64,000 bases of DNA from Rudaea cellulosilytica DSM 22992 (GTDB lineage: Bacteria; Pseudomonadota; Gammaproteobacteria; Xanthomonadales; Rhodanobacteraceae). A program made the translations under genes and the position numbers. The notes beneath the pieces were generated by a model. The model was not told the origin of the DNA. It did not search any database and saw only the letters and a list, made by a program, of their open reading frames with translations. Where the stretch lies: positions 1,277,652 through 1,341,651 of the forward strand of contig NZ_KB899241.1 in the NCBI RefSeq assembly GCF_000378125.1, in the 5' to 3' direction. Shown piece by piece: positions 1-8,562 of the stretch. Each line of letters begins with the position of its first letter. Within the stretch, counting starts at the first letter, position 1.

Positions 1-1409
1 GCCTCGAACGGCAGTCCGCAGAAATCGAATACCTCGCGTGCCGCCTGTGCTGGATCGTCGGTCAACGACTCGTAGGAGATGTCGAGAATCCGCCCCGGCA
101 TGAGCGCATGCCAGTGCGCCATCACACGCCGGTAGTCGGCGTATTGCGTCGCCAATGCACCTAGGTCGTAACTGTAGGCGTAGCCGCCGCCAAAGAAGGC
201 GCGCCAGTTTGAAAAACAGACATCCATCGGTGCGCGCGTCATGTGCAGGATGCGCGCCTGCGGCAGCGCGCGCGCGATGAAGGCCGCCTGCACATAGTTG
301 ATCGGCAGTTTGTCGATGAACCACGCCTTGCCGTGGGCGCGCCATTGCGTCTGCGCGAGATAGCGCAGGCCGATCTCGGCATAGTCCAGCCGCGGCGCAC
401 GCTCCAGTATCGTTTCGTCGACCGGTTGCACGGTCACATGGTCCGCCGCCCAACGCATCTGGCGCGCGAAGTCGCCGAGTTCGCCGGCCGATATCACCTG
501 GCTGTGATTGCCGAGGATGCGATCGAGCAAGGTCGTGCCCGAGCGCGGCATGCCGACGATGAAGATCGGCTGCGGCCCTGCGTGCCGTGCGGAACCGGGC
601 GCGTTCACGAACTCGGCCGAGCAGCGCGCGATCAGCGCATCGATGCGTGCGCGCTCGCGCGCGATGTCGTGGCCGAGCTGGTCGTACATGATGGCATTGC
701 CGCGCTCCAGCGCCTGCCATGCCTCATCGTATTCGCCGAGGTCTTCCAGTTCCTTGTACTGCGCGAACTCGAATGCGGCGTGGTCCTCGCTGCCGCGCGC
801 CACGCGCCGCAGCTGCGCGCGGATGTAGTCGAGATGGTTGCGCTGGGCGGTCTGCTTCGACAGGCGCGCGAGCGTGACCGAGGCGCGACCATAGGTCGGT
901 CCGAGCGTGAGGCAGCGCTCCAATTCCACGATCGCCTCGTCGACGCGGCCGTTGAAGGTAAGCTGGACGCCGCGCAGGTAGCTCAGATCCGCGTCGTTCA
1001 GCCCCGCCGCACGCGCGCGGTCGAGCAAGGCCAGCGCGGCCGCATGCTCGCCGAGCATCTGCTGCATGCCGGCGAGGCGCGCCAGCACCAGACCGATGCG
1101 GCAGCGCGTGATCGCCGGATGAGAAAGGCATTCGCGCGCGGCCACCACTTCACCGACCATGAGCAGGCCGTTGACCACGTTGCCGATCATGTCGGCGTCG
1201 TCGGGTAGCCGGCGCGCCGCATCGAGTGCGTGCCGTGTCGCATCGCGCAGGCGCCCCTGCGCATGGGCGATGCCGCCGAGCATCAAGTGCGCGGGAGTGA
1301 ACACCGGCATCAGTTTGAGCAGCGCATCGAGCGCGCCAATCGCGGCGCGCGCGTCGTCGCGCGCGAGTGCGCGACGCGCATCCTGCCAGAGCGAATCGAC
1401 GAGCTGCAT
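1..1409 (-). CDS. TPR-sulfotransferase, C-terminus cut by window edge
   Basis: The protein starts MQLVDSLWQDARRAL and stays open to the window edge, so at least 469 residues are present and the C-terminus is missing. The first half is helical and TPR-like (for example TPAHLMLGGIAHAQG). The second half carries IFIVGMPRSGTTLLDR, the 5'-phosphosulfate-binding loop of sulfotransferases that use PAPS, followed by FIDKLPINYV and HMTRAPMDVCFSNW, typical of the 3'-phosphate-binding part of the Sulfotransfer family. I infer transfer of sulfate to an unknown acceptor. The ATG overlaps the acvB stop as TGATG, so the gene is translationally coupled to the pepP-acvB operon. No signal peptide is visible, which suggests a cytoplasmic enzyme. 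The acceptor cannot be read from sequence. Confidence 0.85.
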   Translation of the reverse strand, partial: MQLVDSLWQDARRALARDDARAAIGALDALLKLMPVFTPAHLMLGGIAHAQGRLRDATRHALDAARRLPDDADMIGNVVNGLLMVGEVVAARECLSHPAITRCRIGLVLARLAGMQQMLGEHAAALALLDRARAAGLNDADLSYLRGVQLTFNGRVDEAIVELERCLTLGPTYGRASVTLARLSKQTAQRNHLDYIRAQLRRVARGSEDHAAFEFAQYKELEDLGEYDEAWQALERGNAIMYDQLGHDIARERARIDALIARCSAEFVNAPGSARHAGPQPIFIVGMPRSGTTLLDRILGNHSQVISAGELGDFARQMRWAADHVTVQPVDETILERAPRLDYAEIGLRYLAQTQWRAHGKAWFIDKLPINYVQAAFIARALPQARILHMTRAPMDVCFSNWRAFFGGGYAYSYDLGALATQYADYRRVMAHWHALMPGRILDISYESLTDDPAQAAREVFDFCGLPFE

Positions 1410-2842
1410 CAGTGTGCGCGGCCGTCGGGTTTTGCGGGCAGGCTCGCGGCGATACGCGCGCCGAGGGCATCGTAGTCACCGTCGTAATGATGGCCGCCGG
1501 GCAGCGAAACATCGGTGACGTTCGGCTTGCCAAGCAGCGTCGCGCAAAAGCTGTCGGCGCCTTCCTCGGCACCGTGCACGCAGATCACCGGCACCTTCGT
1601 GTTCGCGATCTCGGGGGCGATCGCAATCGCGCCCTCGTGGTGGGTGGAACCGAACCAGTCGCCGACGTGGATCTCGAACACGGCTTCGGGATCCGGCGAG
1701 ATCAGCACCTGCGCCGCAATGCGCGCACGCGCGGCATCGGCGACGCGGTTGACGACGACGGGAGCGAGACTCGCGCCGAACGAGTAGCCGATGACGACGA
1801 AGTCGGCATTCGGGTGTTCGCTGCCGTAGTGGCCGATGATGCGCGTCACGGCGTCGGCGGCTTCGGCCGGTGTGCGCGTCTGCCAGAAGAATTTCAGCGT
1901 GTTGAGGCCGACCACGGCGATACCGCGCTTACTCAGCTGGTCGGCGACGGCGACATCAAGTCCGGCCCAGCCGCCGTCGCCGGTGAGGATGATCGCGATG
2001 CGCTCGGCGAACGCACCTTGCGCGGGCACCTCGATCAACGGCAGATCGGCGACATCGCCAGGCAGCGGCTTTGCGATCGCGCCCGGCGCAGTCAGCCAGG
2101 CGATGCCCAGATTCAGTTCCGCGCCCGCATCTTGCGGCGGATTCGCAAGCGACGACACAGGCAGCGCAAACCATTGCCACAGTTTGCTCAGCATAGACAA
2201 CGCACCGTCGACGCGAGCGCCGCTAGCGAACGGCAAAGGCAGCCACCGGTTCGGCAACGCGCCTACAGGCGCGATATGGAACGCGTCCTTGCCGTCGGCC
2301 ACGGACATCTCGCCGGCATCGCCTTTGCAGAACGCCTTCGGGAAACGCAGGCCGAAATCCCAGCCCAGCGTGACGAGGCCACCGAACGTTCCTTTCGGCG
2401 CCTGCGCGTCGGTTGCATACGCGAACGCCGCGCCCGTGCCATCGCCGACGAGGAGCGGATAGGAAAAATTCTTCACCTTCTGATTCTTCTGCATCCAGTC
2501 GCTCATTTCCTGGATGTGCGCCGAAGGGAAATGACAGGCGTCGTTCTTGATCGACAGCATTTCCTTGAGGTAAGCCGGATAGTCGATGCCGAACACGAGT
2601 GCGCCGTCGTTCGCGAGTGCATTTGCAAGCATCTCGGCGCGCGCATCCCAACCGTTTTTGTCCGAGATGAAGATGACGGTGCGCTTGGGTTCGCCGCTGG
2701 GCGAAGCGACACGGACGTCGCCGAACAGGCCGTAGTGAACCGGAACGCTAGCTGCGTTGAGCGCAATCGGAAGGAGCATCAACGAAACGATCGACGCCAG
2801 TCGGAGCAGTGGGAGTGCAACTGCATTGAAACGAAAAGTCAT
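1409..2842 (-). CDS. acvB: AcvB/VirJ-type exported serine hydrolase
   Basis: The protein has 477 residues with an N-terminal signal peptide (hydrophobic stretch about 8-30, ending ALNAAS). It has two alpha/beta-hydrolase-like halves. The N-terminal half has a degenerate nucleophile elbow, GDGTG (133-137). The C-terminal half has an intact elbow, GYSFG, with Ser354, the LTGDGGW segment (287-292) and a late PGGHHYDGDY histidine. This layout is that of the AcvB/VirJ family; AcvB of Agrobacterium is a periplasmic hydrolase of lysyl-phosphatidylglycerol. That gene normally follows the synthase lpiA/mprF, which is absent here. The gene lies 6 bp after pepP and overlaps the sulfotransferase by 1 bp. 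The family call is firm; the substrate is inferred. Confidence 0.85.
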   Translation of the reverse strand: MTFRFNAVALPLLRLASIVSLMLLPIALNAASVPVHYGLFGDVRVASPSGEPKRTVIFISDKNGWDARAEMLANALANDGALVFGIDYPAYLKEMLSIKNDACHFPSAHIQEMSDWMQKNQKVKNFSYPLLVGDGTGAAFAYATDAQAPKGTFGGLVTLGWDFGLRFPKAFCKGDAGEMSVADGKDAFHIAPVGALPNRWLPLPFASGARVDGALSMLSKLWQWFALPVSSLANPPQDAGAELNLGIAWLTAPGAIAKPLPGDVADLPLIEVPAQGAFAERIAIILTGDGGWAGLDVAVADQLSKRGIAVVGLNTLKFFWQTRTPAEAADAVTRIIGHYGSEHPNADFVVIGYSFGASLAPVVVNRVADAARARIAAQVLISPDPEAVFEIHVGDWFGSTHHEGAIAIAPEIANTKVPVICVHGAEEGADSFCATLLGKPNVTDVSLPGGHHYDGDYDALGARIAASLPAKPDGRAH

Positions 2843-2848
2843 GCCGCG

Positions 2849-4165
2849 TCAGGTCCGGGCCTTGGCCATCAGCGCCTCGATCTCGTCCGCATCATTCGGT
2901 ACGGCTGCGGTAAGAATTTCCGGCTCGCCGCGCGTGACGACCACGTCGTCCTCGATGCGGATGCCGATGCCGCGCCATTGCGCGGCGATGCCTTTCGCAT
3001 CCGGCGCGATGTAGATGCCCGGCTCGACCGTGACGACCATGCCGGGCTCGAGTTCGCGGTATTCGCCGTCGACGCGGTAGTCGCCGACGTCATGCACATC
3101 GAGGCCGAGCCAGTGCCCGGTCTTGTGCATGTAGAAACGTCGGTACGCGCCGTCATCTATATTCTTCTGCACGTCGCCCTTGAGCAACCCGTGCTTGATC
3201 AGGCCCGCGGTGATCGTGCGCACCGCGGCGTCGTGGTAGGCGATGAACGGCCGCCCGGCTCGCACCTCGGCGATCGCCGCGCGTTGCGCGGCGAGGACGA
3301 TGTCGTACAGCGCGCGCTGTGGCGGCGTGAACTTGCCGTTGACCGGGAACGTGCGCGTGATGTCCGAGGCGTAGCAGTCGAGCTCGGCGCCGGCGTCGAT
3401 CAGCAGCAGGTCGCCATCCCTGAGCGGTGCGTTGTTGGCGCGGTAGTGCAGCACGCAGCCGTTCGCGCCGCCGGCGACGATCGGCTCGTAACTCGCGACC
3501 GCGCCATGTTTGCGGAACGCGTGCAGCAGCTCGGCTTCGACTTCGTGCTCGTTCATGCCGGGCCGCGCGGTGCGCATTGCGCGCTGATGCGCCTCGGCGG
3601 CGATCTTCGCGCAGCGCGCCATGACACGCAGCTCGGCACGCGTCTTGTACAGGCGCAGGTCGTGCAGGATGTGGCCGAGCGCGACGAATTCGTGCGGTGC
3701 GCGCGCGCCGCGACGGATCTCGCCGCGCACGCGGTTGACCCAGCCGATCAGCTTGGTGTCGAACTCGACGTCGCGGCCGAAGTGATAGTAGACGCGCGAG
3801 CGGCCTTCGATCATGCCGGGCAGAATGTCGTCGATGTCGCCGATGGGAAACGCATCGTCCATGCCATAGCGCGCGACCGCGCCTTCGGTGCCGGCACGCG
3901 CGCCGTCCCAGGCCTCGCGTTCGGCGTCGCGTTCGCGGCAGAACAGGATTTCTTCACCGTGTTCGCGGCCGGGGATCAATGCGAGCACGGCTTCGGGCTC
4001 GCCGAAGCCGGTGAGGTACTGGAAATCGCTGTCCTGCCGATACGGATAATGCGAATCGTTGCTGCGCACGCGCTCCGGCGCGGCCGGCACGATGCAGATC
4101 GCATCGCCGCCGACGATGCGCATCAGCTGTTTACGGCGGCGGGCGTATTCCTTGGCTTCGATCAT
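2849..4165 (-). CDS. pepP: Xaa-Pro aminopeptidase (aminopeptidase P)
   Basis: The enzyme has 438 residues and removes N-terminal residues that precede proline; it is cytoplasmic, in the M24B family. An AMP_N domain occupies about 1-140 and the pita-bread domain about 175-430. The five dinuclear-metal ligands are visible: Asp257 (LLLIDAGAEL), Asp268 (SDITRTF), His351 (KTGHWLGLDVHD), Glu381 (VTVEPGIY) and Glu405 (GIRIEDD). Length and spacing match E. coli PepP. It starts 9 bp after the UPF0149 gene, the usual ygfB-pepP order, but the ubiH that often follows in gammaproteobacteria is replaced by acvB. Confidence 0.97.
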   Translation of the reverse strand: MIEAKEYARRRKQLMRIVGGDAICIVPAAPERVRSNDSHYPYRQDSDFQYLTGFGEPEAVLALIPGREHGEEILFCRERDAEREAWDGARAGTEGAVARYGMDDAFPIGDIDDILPGMIEGRSRVYYHFGRDVEFDTKLIGWVNRVRGEIRRGARAPHEFVALGHILHDLRLYKTRAELRVMARCAKIAAEAHQRAMRTARPGMNEHEVEAELLHAFRKHGAVASYEPIVAGGANGCVLHYRANNAPLRDGDLLLIDAGAELDCYASDITRTFPVNGKFTPPQRALYDIVLAAQRAAIAEVRAGRPFIAYHDAAVRTITAGLIKHGLLKGDVQKNIDDGAYRRFYMHKTGHWLGLDVHDVGDYRVDGEYRELEPGMVVTVEPGIYIAPDAKGIAAQWRGIGIRIEDDVVVTRGEPEILTAAVPNDADEIEALMAKART

Positions 4166-4174
4166 GCGGCGATG

Positions 4175-4732
4175 TCAGTGCAAGGTTGCGCCGGTTTGCG
4201 GCGCCGCATGCAACTCCGCGTGCAGCAGCAGCGCGCCGACGCGGATGAATTCGATCACTTCGGCGAGCGCGGCCTCGTCGTCTTCGTTGCCGGCGTATTC
4301 GAAGCGCGTCGCCGCGATCGTGCCGAAGTCGGCGAGGATTTCCCGCGCGTCGTTCGACAGCGAGTCGTGATGGCCGCCGCCGGCGAGGCCGAAGCCGCCG
4401 AGAAAGCCACGGCACCACTCGACGAGCGCATCGGCGCGCACATCGATCGGCGTTTCCGCGGCGGGCAGCAAAGGTTCGAAACCGAGTTCGGGATCGGCGA
4501 GCCATGCCGAGCAGTCGTGATGCAAGCGTTCGAGCAGGTCCGGCGGCAGCGCGGCAGCGATCTCACCGTCGTGGTCGAGCTCGAGCGCATCGAACCAGTG
4601 TCGTGCATCGGCGCTGCCGCCACCGCAGAGGTAACCCGCGAGCGAACCCTGCAGCTCGCTTGCGCCGACGCCGGCGTGGACGCGGGCGAGTGCGTCGCCG
4701 AGTTCGCTGTAGCTGATCGCCGTGGTCGACAC
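4175..4732 (-). CDS. UPF0149 (YgfB-like) protein
   Basis: The protein has 185 residues. Features of the UPF0149 family are SYSELGDALARVHAGVG near the start, LQGSLAGYLCGGG, a WCRGFLGGFGLAGG segment in the middle and EFIRVGALLLHAEL at the end. The open frame reaches back to 4843, but the leading residues look non-coding, overlap the divergent promoter region and have no family match. I therefore place the start at GTG 4732, which has AGG about 6 bp upstream and gives the family length. YgfB of Pseudomonas has been linked to regulation of ampDh3; a role here is unknown. It is the first gene of the leftward pepP operon. Confidence 0.88.
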   Translation of the reverse strand: MSTTAISYSELGDALARVHAGVGASELQGSLAGYLCGGGSADARHWFDALELDHDGEIAAALPPDLLERLHHDCSAWLADPELGFEPLLPAAETPIDVRADALVEWCRGFLGGFGLAGGGHHDSLSNDAREILADFGTIAATRFEYAGNEDDEAALAEVIEFIRVGALLLHAELHAAPQTGATLH

Positions 4733-4854
4733 CGTTGGCCTGGGGTGCTTGGAATCGATGCATTGTAGCAGCGTGCATGCGCGGTCCGCCGCGCGGGGGA
4801 GTCCAGTCGTGGCCGCGCGTTGACCGTACCGTGGCGCTTGCATATAGTGCCGAT

Positions 4855-5079
4855 ATGGCCGAAACGCCCAACCTTGTAAGCGAGTTCGCCGAAATCAGCG
4901 GGCGACTGGATCGCCTGGTCGAGTTGGTGCATCGTCTGACCGAGGAAAACCGTAGCCTGCGCGCCAGCCAGGAGCAGCTCAACACCGAGCGCGCGAACCT
5001 CATGGCTAAGAACGAGCAGGCGCGTTCGCGCGTCGAGGCGATGATCGTGCGACTACGCTCGCTGGAGAGCAACGCATGA
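4855..5079 (+). CDS. Short coiled-coil protein, TIGR02449 type
   Basis: The protein has 74 residues and is almost entirely a heptad-like coiled coil (EISGRLDRLVELVHRLTEEN followed by further Leu/Glu/Arg heptads). It matches the small TIGR02449 proteins encoded just before zapA in many gammaproteobacteria, which resemble ZapB in size and form. I infer a division- or envelope-related role from this position only. It is transcribed divergently from the UPF0149 gene across about 120 bp and lies 10 bp before zapA, so the two are probably co-transcribed. Confidence 0.8.
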   Translation: MAETPNLVSEFAEISGRLDRLVELVHRLTEENRSLRASQEQLNTERANLMAKNEQARSRVEAMIVRLRSLESNA

Positions 5080-5089
5080 GGCGCCCAAG

Positions 5090-5392
5090 ATGAGCGAGGC
5101 AACCCCCGTGGCGGTCAGCATCCTCGACCGCGAGTTCCTCATCGCGTGCACGCCCGAGGAGCGTCCCGGCCTGATCGCTGCGGCGGCGTATCTCGACGGC
5201 AAAATGCGCGAAGTGCGCGGCAATACGCGCACGCAGGGCTTGGACCGCATCGCGGTGATGGCCGCGCTCAACATCGCGCACGAGCTCATGCAGAGCAAGC
5301 AGCGCGCCGATATCGACGGTGGCTCCTTGGCGCAGCATTTGCAGACGCTGCGCGGCAAACTCGACATTGCCTTGGCTGCACACGTAAAATAG
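5090..5392 (+). CDS. zapA: Cell division protein ZapA
   Basis: The protein has 100 residues. The N-terminal half carries the ZapA signature (VAVSILDREFLIACTPEE, then LIAAAAYLDGKMREVR and LDRIAVMAALNIAHEL). The C-terminal half is a coiled coil used for dimer and tetramer formation. ZapA binds FtsZ at midcell and promotes bundling of Z-ring filaments. The placement zapA, then 6S RNA, then fau is a conserved gammaproteobacterial order and supports both neighbours. Confidence 0.95.
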   Translation: MSEATPVAVSILDREFLIACTPEERPGLIAAAAYLDGKMREVRGNTRTQGLDRIAVMAALNIAHELMQSKQRADIDGGSLAQHLQTLRGKLDIALAAHVK

Positions 5393-5399
5393 CTGCGCG

Positions 5400-5582
5400 T
5401 CCCCTGCGGTGTGCGACAGCGCATCCAAACATATCGCCTTGGTCCTATATACGACCCCGGGATGGCGATGCGAAAGTCCGTGTGCATGTCCGCCGTGTGC
5501 GGAAAGCCTGACGACCAGCGAGCCCTCCCACCTGATCTTCGGATCAAGGTCGTTTGATGAGCATCGGCATCGCGGAGGGCGT
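5400..5582 (+). ncRNA. ssrS: 6S RNA
   Basis: About 183 nt lie directly between zapA and fau, the standard ssrS position. The ends pair in the expected closing stem: CCCT (5402-5405) with AGGG (5576-5579), and GCGGTG (5406-5411) with CATCGC (5568-5573). Inner segments such as TTGGTCCTATATACGACC and GGAAAGCCTGACGACC look like the conserved arms that flank the large open bubble. 6S RNA mimics an open promoter and binds the RNA polymerase-sigma70 holoenzyme. The exact 5' and 3' ends are estimates. Confidence 0.85.
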
Positions 5583-5610
5583 ACTTTGTTTGTGCGGTTT
5601 ACTTCTGCGT

Positions 5611-5664
5611 TCGTCCGTGAACGCGAAAATCAAGAAGCGGCCATCCTTGGCCGCACTTCTCAAC
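5611..5664. repeat. REP-like palindromic repeat, copy A
   Basis: This 54-bp unit is shared, at 47 of 54 positions, with the unit at 8625-8678 and partly with 8563-8609. It contains the hairpin GCGGCCA-TCCT-TGGCCGC (5637-5654), extended by AGAAG/CTTCT with a 2-nt bulge. It lies about 30 bp after the end of 6S RNA, where it could also act as a transcript end or RNA stabiliser. Confidence 0.75.
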
Positions 5665-5705
5665 CAAAATCTTCCGCGTTTGTGGCGTATGCGTCGACGT
5701 GGGCA

Positions 5706-5758
5706 AGAGCGGATCAAGCAAAATGATTACTCCGCTTTTGTCCAAGTAAATCCGCTCT
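5706..5758 (+). repeat. Inverted repeat in the fau leader
   Basis: Perfect 9-bp arms AGAGCGGAT (5706-5714) and ATCCGCTCT (5750-5758) enclose 35 nt that are AT-richer than the surroundings. The fau start codon follows 25 bp later. It may be a leader-RNA structure or the remains of another repeat unit. I see no known folate riboswitch consensus in it. Confidence 0.5.
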
Positions 5759-5783
5759 GATCTGCGTTGAGAAGTTCTGCTGC

Positions 5784-6389
5784 ATGGCCGACGACCCAGC
5801 CTCCATCCGCGCGAAAATGCGCGAACAGCGTACGCGTCTGACGCCGGCCGAGCGCATCGCCGCGGCGAGCAACGTCGCGGCGAGCCTCGAACAACTCCCT
5901 GAATTCCTCGTCGATCCGCGTATCGCCGGCTACTGGGCGGTTGGCGGCGAAGTGCCGCTGCACGCTGCCGTGGCGCAGCTGCGCACCCGCGAACAGCCCT
6001 ATTTCTTGCCGATCTTGGCGACAGACCGGACTTTGCGTTTCGCACCGCTGAAGCCTGGGGTGCAGGTAACGCCCAATCGTTACGGCATTCCCGAGCCCGA
6101 GCATGCACAGGCCGACTTGCTCGCACCTCAGCAGCTCAACCTCGTGCTCGTACCGCTGACCGCATTCGATCGCAGCGGGCGGCGGCTCGGCATGGGCGGC
6201 GGCTACTACGACCGCAGCTTCGCCTTTCTGCGCGACCTGCCGCGTCCCGCGCAACCGCTGCTGGTCGGAATCGGCTACGCTTTTCAGGAGGTGGCAACGC
6301 TGCCCGCGCAAGACTGGGACATTGCGCTCGACTTCATCGCCACCGACAAAGAATTGATCGACTGCACGCCACCGGAGAGCCGTCCATGA
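5784..6389 (+). CDS. fau: 5-formyltetrahydrofolate cyclo-ligase
   Basis: The protein has 201 residues. The signature GMGGGYYDR (136-144) near the C-terminus, the basic IRAKMREQR segment at the start, and YWAVGGEVPL identify the 5-FTHF cyclo-ligase (YgfA/MTHFS) family, which converts 5-formyl-THF to 5,10-methenyl-THF using ATP in the cytoplasm. It follows 6S RNA, as in most gammaproteobacteria. Its last 4 bp overlap the EVE gene (ATGA), which implies translational coupling with EVE, rpiA and the cyclotransferase. Confidence 0.95.
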   Translation: MADDPASIRAKMREQRTRLTPAERIAAASNVAASLEQLPEFLVDPRIAGYWAVGGEVPLHAAVAQLRTREQPYFLPILATDRTLRFAPLKPGVQVTPNRYGIPEPEHAQADLLAPQQLNLVLVPLTAFDRSGRRLGMGGGYYDRSFAFLRDLPRPAQPLLVGIGYAFQEVATLPAQDWDIALDFIATDKELIDCTPPESRP

Positions 6390-6838
6390 ACTACTGGCTG
6401 ATGAAGTCCGAGCCGGACGAATTTTCGATCGACGATTTGAAAACGCGCAAGACCGAGCCGTGGAGCGGGGTGCGCAACTACCAGGCACGCAATCACATGC
6501 GCGCGATGCGCAAGGGCGATGAGGTGCTGTTCTACCATTCGAGCTGCGAGGTGCCCGGCGTCGTCGGCATTGCGACCGTCGGCACCGAAGCGCATCCCGA
6601 TCCGACCCAGTTCGATCCGAAAAGCGACTACTTCGACGCCAAGTCCTCGCATGCCGAGCCGCGTTGGTCGCTCGTCGACGTCAAGTTCAAGCGCAAGCTC
6701 AAGCGCACGATCACGCTGACCGAGCTCAAGGATCGTTCCGAGCTGAAGGATTTTGCCCTCGTCCAACGCGGCAACCGTCTGTCCGTGCTGCCGGTGACGA
6801 AGGCGCAATGGGATTTCATTTTGTCTTTGGAACAGTGA
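6386..6838 (+). CDS. EVE domain protein
   Basis: The protein has 150 residues and is a single EVE domain (PUA-like fold): [17 protein letters not shown] at the start, [37 protein letters not shown] and [19 protein letters not shown] domains bind modified bases in DNA or RNA; this stand-alone form resembles the THYN1-like group. Its ligand here is unknown. It overlaps fau by 4 bp and rpiA by 1 bp (TGATG), so it is translated as part of the fau-rpiA operon. Confidence 0.92.
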   Translation: MNYWLMKSEPDEFSIDDLKTRKTEPWSGVRNYQARNHMRAMRKGDEVLFYHSSCEVPGVVGIATVGTEAHPDPTQFDPKSDYFDAKSSHAEPRWSLVDVKFKRKLKRTITLTELKDRSELKDFALVQRGNRLSVLPVTKAQWDFILSLEQ

Positions 6839-7485
6839 TGACTCCGCAGGAACAACAGAAACGCCTTGCCGCGCAGGCCGCGATCAAGTTCGTCGAGGAC
6901 AACAGCATCGTCGGTGTCGGCACCGGTTCAACGGTGATGCACTTCATCGACGAACTCGGCAAGATTCGCGAGCGCATCAAGGCGGCGGTGTCGAGTTCGG
7001 AAAAATCGACTGCGGCGCTGAAGGCGCTCGGCGTCGATGTGATCGACCTCAATGCGGCGGGTGAGCTCGGCGTCTATATCGACGGCGCCGACGAGTGCGA
7101 TCCGCACAAGAACCTGATCAAGGGCGGCGGCGCGGCACTCACGCGCGAGAAGATCATTGCCGCGGCGTCGAAGAAGTTCGTCTGCATGATCGACCCGAGC
7201 AAGTGCGTCGACGTGCTTGGCAAATTCCCGCTGCCGATCGAGGTGATCCCGATGGCGCGCAGCTACGTCGCGCGCGAGCTGGTCAAGCTCGGCGGCCAGC
7301 CGGTCTGGCGCGACGGCGTCGTCACCGACAACGGCAACGTCATCCTCGACGTGCACGGCTTGCGCATCGTCGATCCGCCCGCGCTCGAAGCCGAACTCAA
7401 CCAGATCGTGGGCGTCGTCTGCGTCGGCCTGTTCGCGCGGCGCCGCGCCGATGTCGTGCTGATCGGCGGCGACCAGATGCCGTGA
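6838..7485 (+). CDS. rpiA: Ribose-5-phosphate isomerase A
   Basis: The enzyme has 215 residues and interconverts ribose-5-phosphate and ribulose-5-phosphate in the pentose phosphate pathway. RpiA motifs are intact: GTGST (28-32), DGADE (82-86), KGGGAAL (95-101) with the catalytic-type Glu104. The start at ATG 6838 overlaps the EVE stop; the frame extends further upstream inside EVE but without family similarity. It overlaps the next gene as GTGA, continuing the coupled operon. Confidence 0.96.
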   Translation: MTPQEQQKRLAAQAAIKFVEDNSIVGVGTGSTVMHFIDELGKIRERIKAAVSSSEKSTAALKALGVDVIDLNAAGELGVYIDGADECDPHKNLIKGGGAALTREKIIAAASKKFVCMIDPSKCVDVLGKFPLPIEVIPMARSYVARELVKLGGQPVWRDGVVTDNGNVILDVHGLRIVDPPALEAELNQIVGVVCVGLFARRRADVVLIGGDQMP

Positions 7486-8276
7486 AGAAATTGGTCTTTG
7501 TCCTCGCCTCGGCACTGCCGGGCCTGTCCGCCCTCGCTACGCCCGTCGCCACGACGACCGACATTCCGGTCTACTCGTACGAAGTCGTCCACGTCTATCC
7601 GCACGATCGCGGCGCGTTCACCGAAGGGTTGTTCTTTCGCGACGGCTTCCTCTACGAAAGCACCGGCATGAACGGCGCTTCGTCGGTGCGCAAGGTGGAA
7701 CTGAAGAGCGGTCGCGTGGTGCAGCAGCACGATTTGCCGCAGGCGTTCTTCGGCGAGGGCATCGTCGATTGGAAGAACAAGCTGATCGCGGTGACCTGGC
7801 GCACGCAGCACGGATTCGTGCTCGACATCGACGACCTGAGCAAGGTCGAAAGGGAATTTTCCTATCCCGGCGAAGGCTGGGGCATGACGCGCAACGATAA
7901 GAACCTGCTGCTCAGCGACGGCACATCGACGATTCGCTTGCTCGATCCGCAGACGCTGACGCAGACCGGCGCGATCGAGGTGACCGCGCAAGGTCAGCCG
8001 CTGACCCAGATCAACGAGCTCGAATGGATCAAGGGCGAAATCTACGCCAACCTGTGGCAAACCCAGCGCATCGCGCGCATCGACCCGAAGACCGGCAAGG
8101 TAACGGCGTGGATCGACCTGACCGGCCTGCTTTCGCACGCCGACCGCGAAGCTACGGGCGTGGACGTGCTTAACGGCATCGCCTACGACGCCAAAACCGA
8201 TCGCCTGTTCGTTACCGGCAAATATTGGCCCAACGTGTTCGAGATTAGGCTGGTTGCGCCCGCGCCGCCGAAATAA
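7482..8276 (+). CDS. Exported glutaminyl-peptide cyclotransferase
   Basis: The protein has 264 residues. It starts at GTG 7482, overlapping the rpiA stop by 4 bp, and begins with a signal peptide ([18 protein letters not shown]). The rest is a five-bladed beta-propeller of the plant/bacterial type (PF05096), with [45 protein letters not shown] and [14 protein letters not shown]. These enzymes turn N-terminal glutamine into pyroglutamate; a close structural relative is known from Xanthomonas campestris. A periplasmic location is inferred from the signal peptide. The 3' end overlaps a small antisense frame. Confidence 0.93.
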   Translation: MKKLVFVLASALPGLSALATPVATTTDIPVYSYEVVHVYPHDRGAFTEGLFFRDGFLYESTGMNGASSVRKVELKSGRVVQQHDLPQAFFGEGIVDWKNKLIAVTWRTQHGFVLDIDDLSKVEREFSYPGEGWGMTRNDKNLLLSDGTSTIRLLDPQTLTQTGAIEVTAQGQPLTQINELEWIKGEIYANLWQTQRIARIDPKTGKVTAWIDLTGLLSHADREATGVDVLNGIAYDAKTDRLFVTGKYWPNVFEIRLVAPAPPK

Positions 8277-8469
8277 CCGAGCCGTCGTTGGCAGCGCCGC
8301 CATGCTTGCGTGGCGCGGCGGCGAGGATCGCGTCGTCGTTGAAGTGGTAGATCCCGTCTTCACCGAGTGCGTGCCAGCAATCCAGGCCGACTCGATACGG
8401 CACCAGCCGGCCGGGCGGCCCGCCTGCGCGGTACAGCATCTCATCACTCATTGGCACGAACTGGCGCAT
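8245..8469 (-). CDS. Small hypothetical protein
   Basis: A possible 74-residue protein (MRQFVPMSDEMLYRAGG, later LDCWHALGEDGIYHFNDDA). I do not recognise a family. The composition is balanced and not the Arg/Ala-rich pattern of antisense shadow frames, which favours a real gene. ATG 8469 has a GGA about 9 bp upstream; ATG 8451 is an alternative. Its last 32 bp run antisense into the 3' end of the cyclotransferase gene, which is a point against it. Confidence 0.4.
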   Translation of the reverse strand: MRQFVPMSDEMLYRAGGPPGRLVPYRVGLDCWHALGEDGIYHFNDDAILAAAPRKHGGAANDGSVISAARAQPA

Positions 8470-8562
8470 TGCAAATTTCCGTGTGCGACACCATTTCTAG
8501 GCAAGTAGTAGATCAAGCCCAGATGGAAGGCGCGTGGCCAGCTTCTGACTTATTTCTTGCAG

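Noticed and set aside
1367-4768. Very long plus-strand open frame over acvB and pepP
   Set aside because: Arg/Ala-rich shadow produced by high-GC codon use; the opposite strand carries clear motifs of pepP and acvB.
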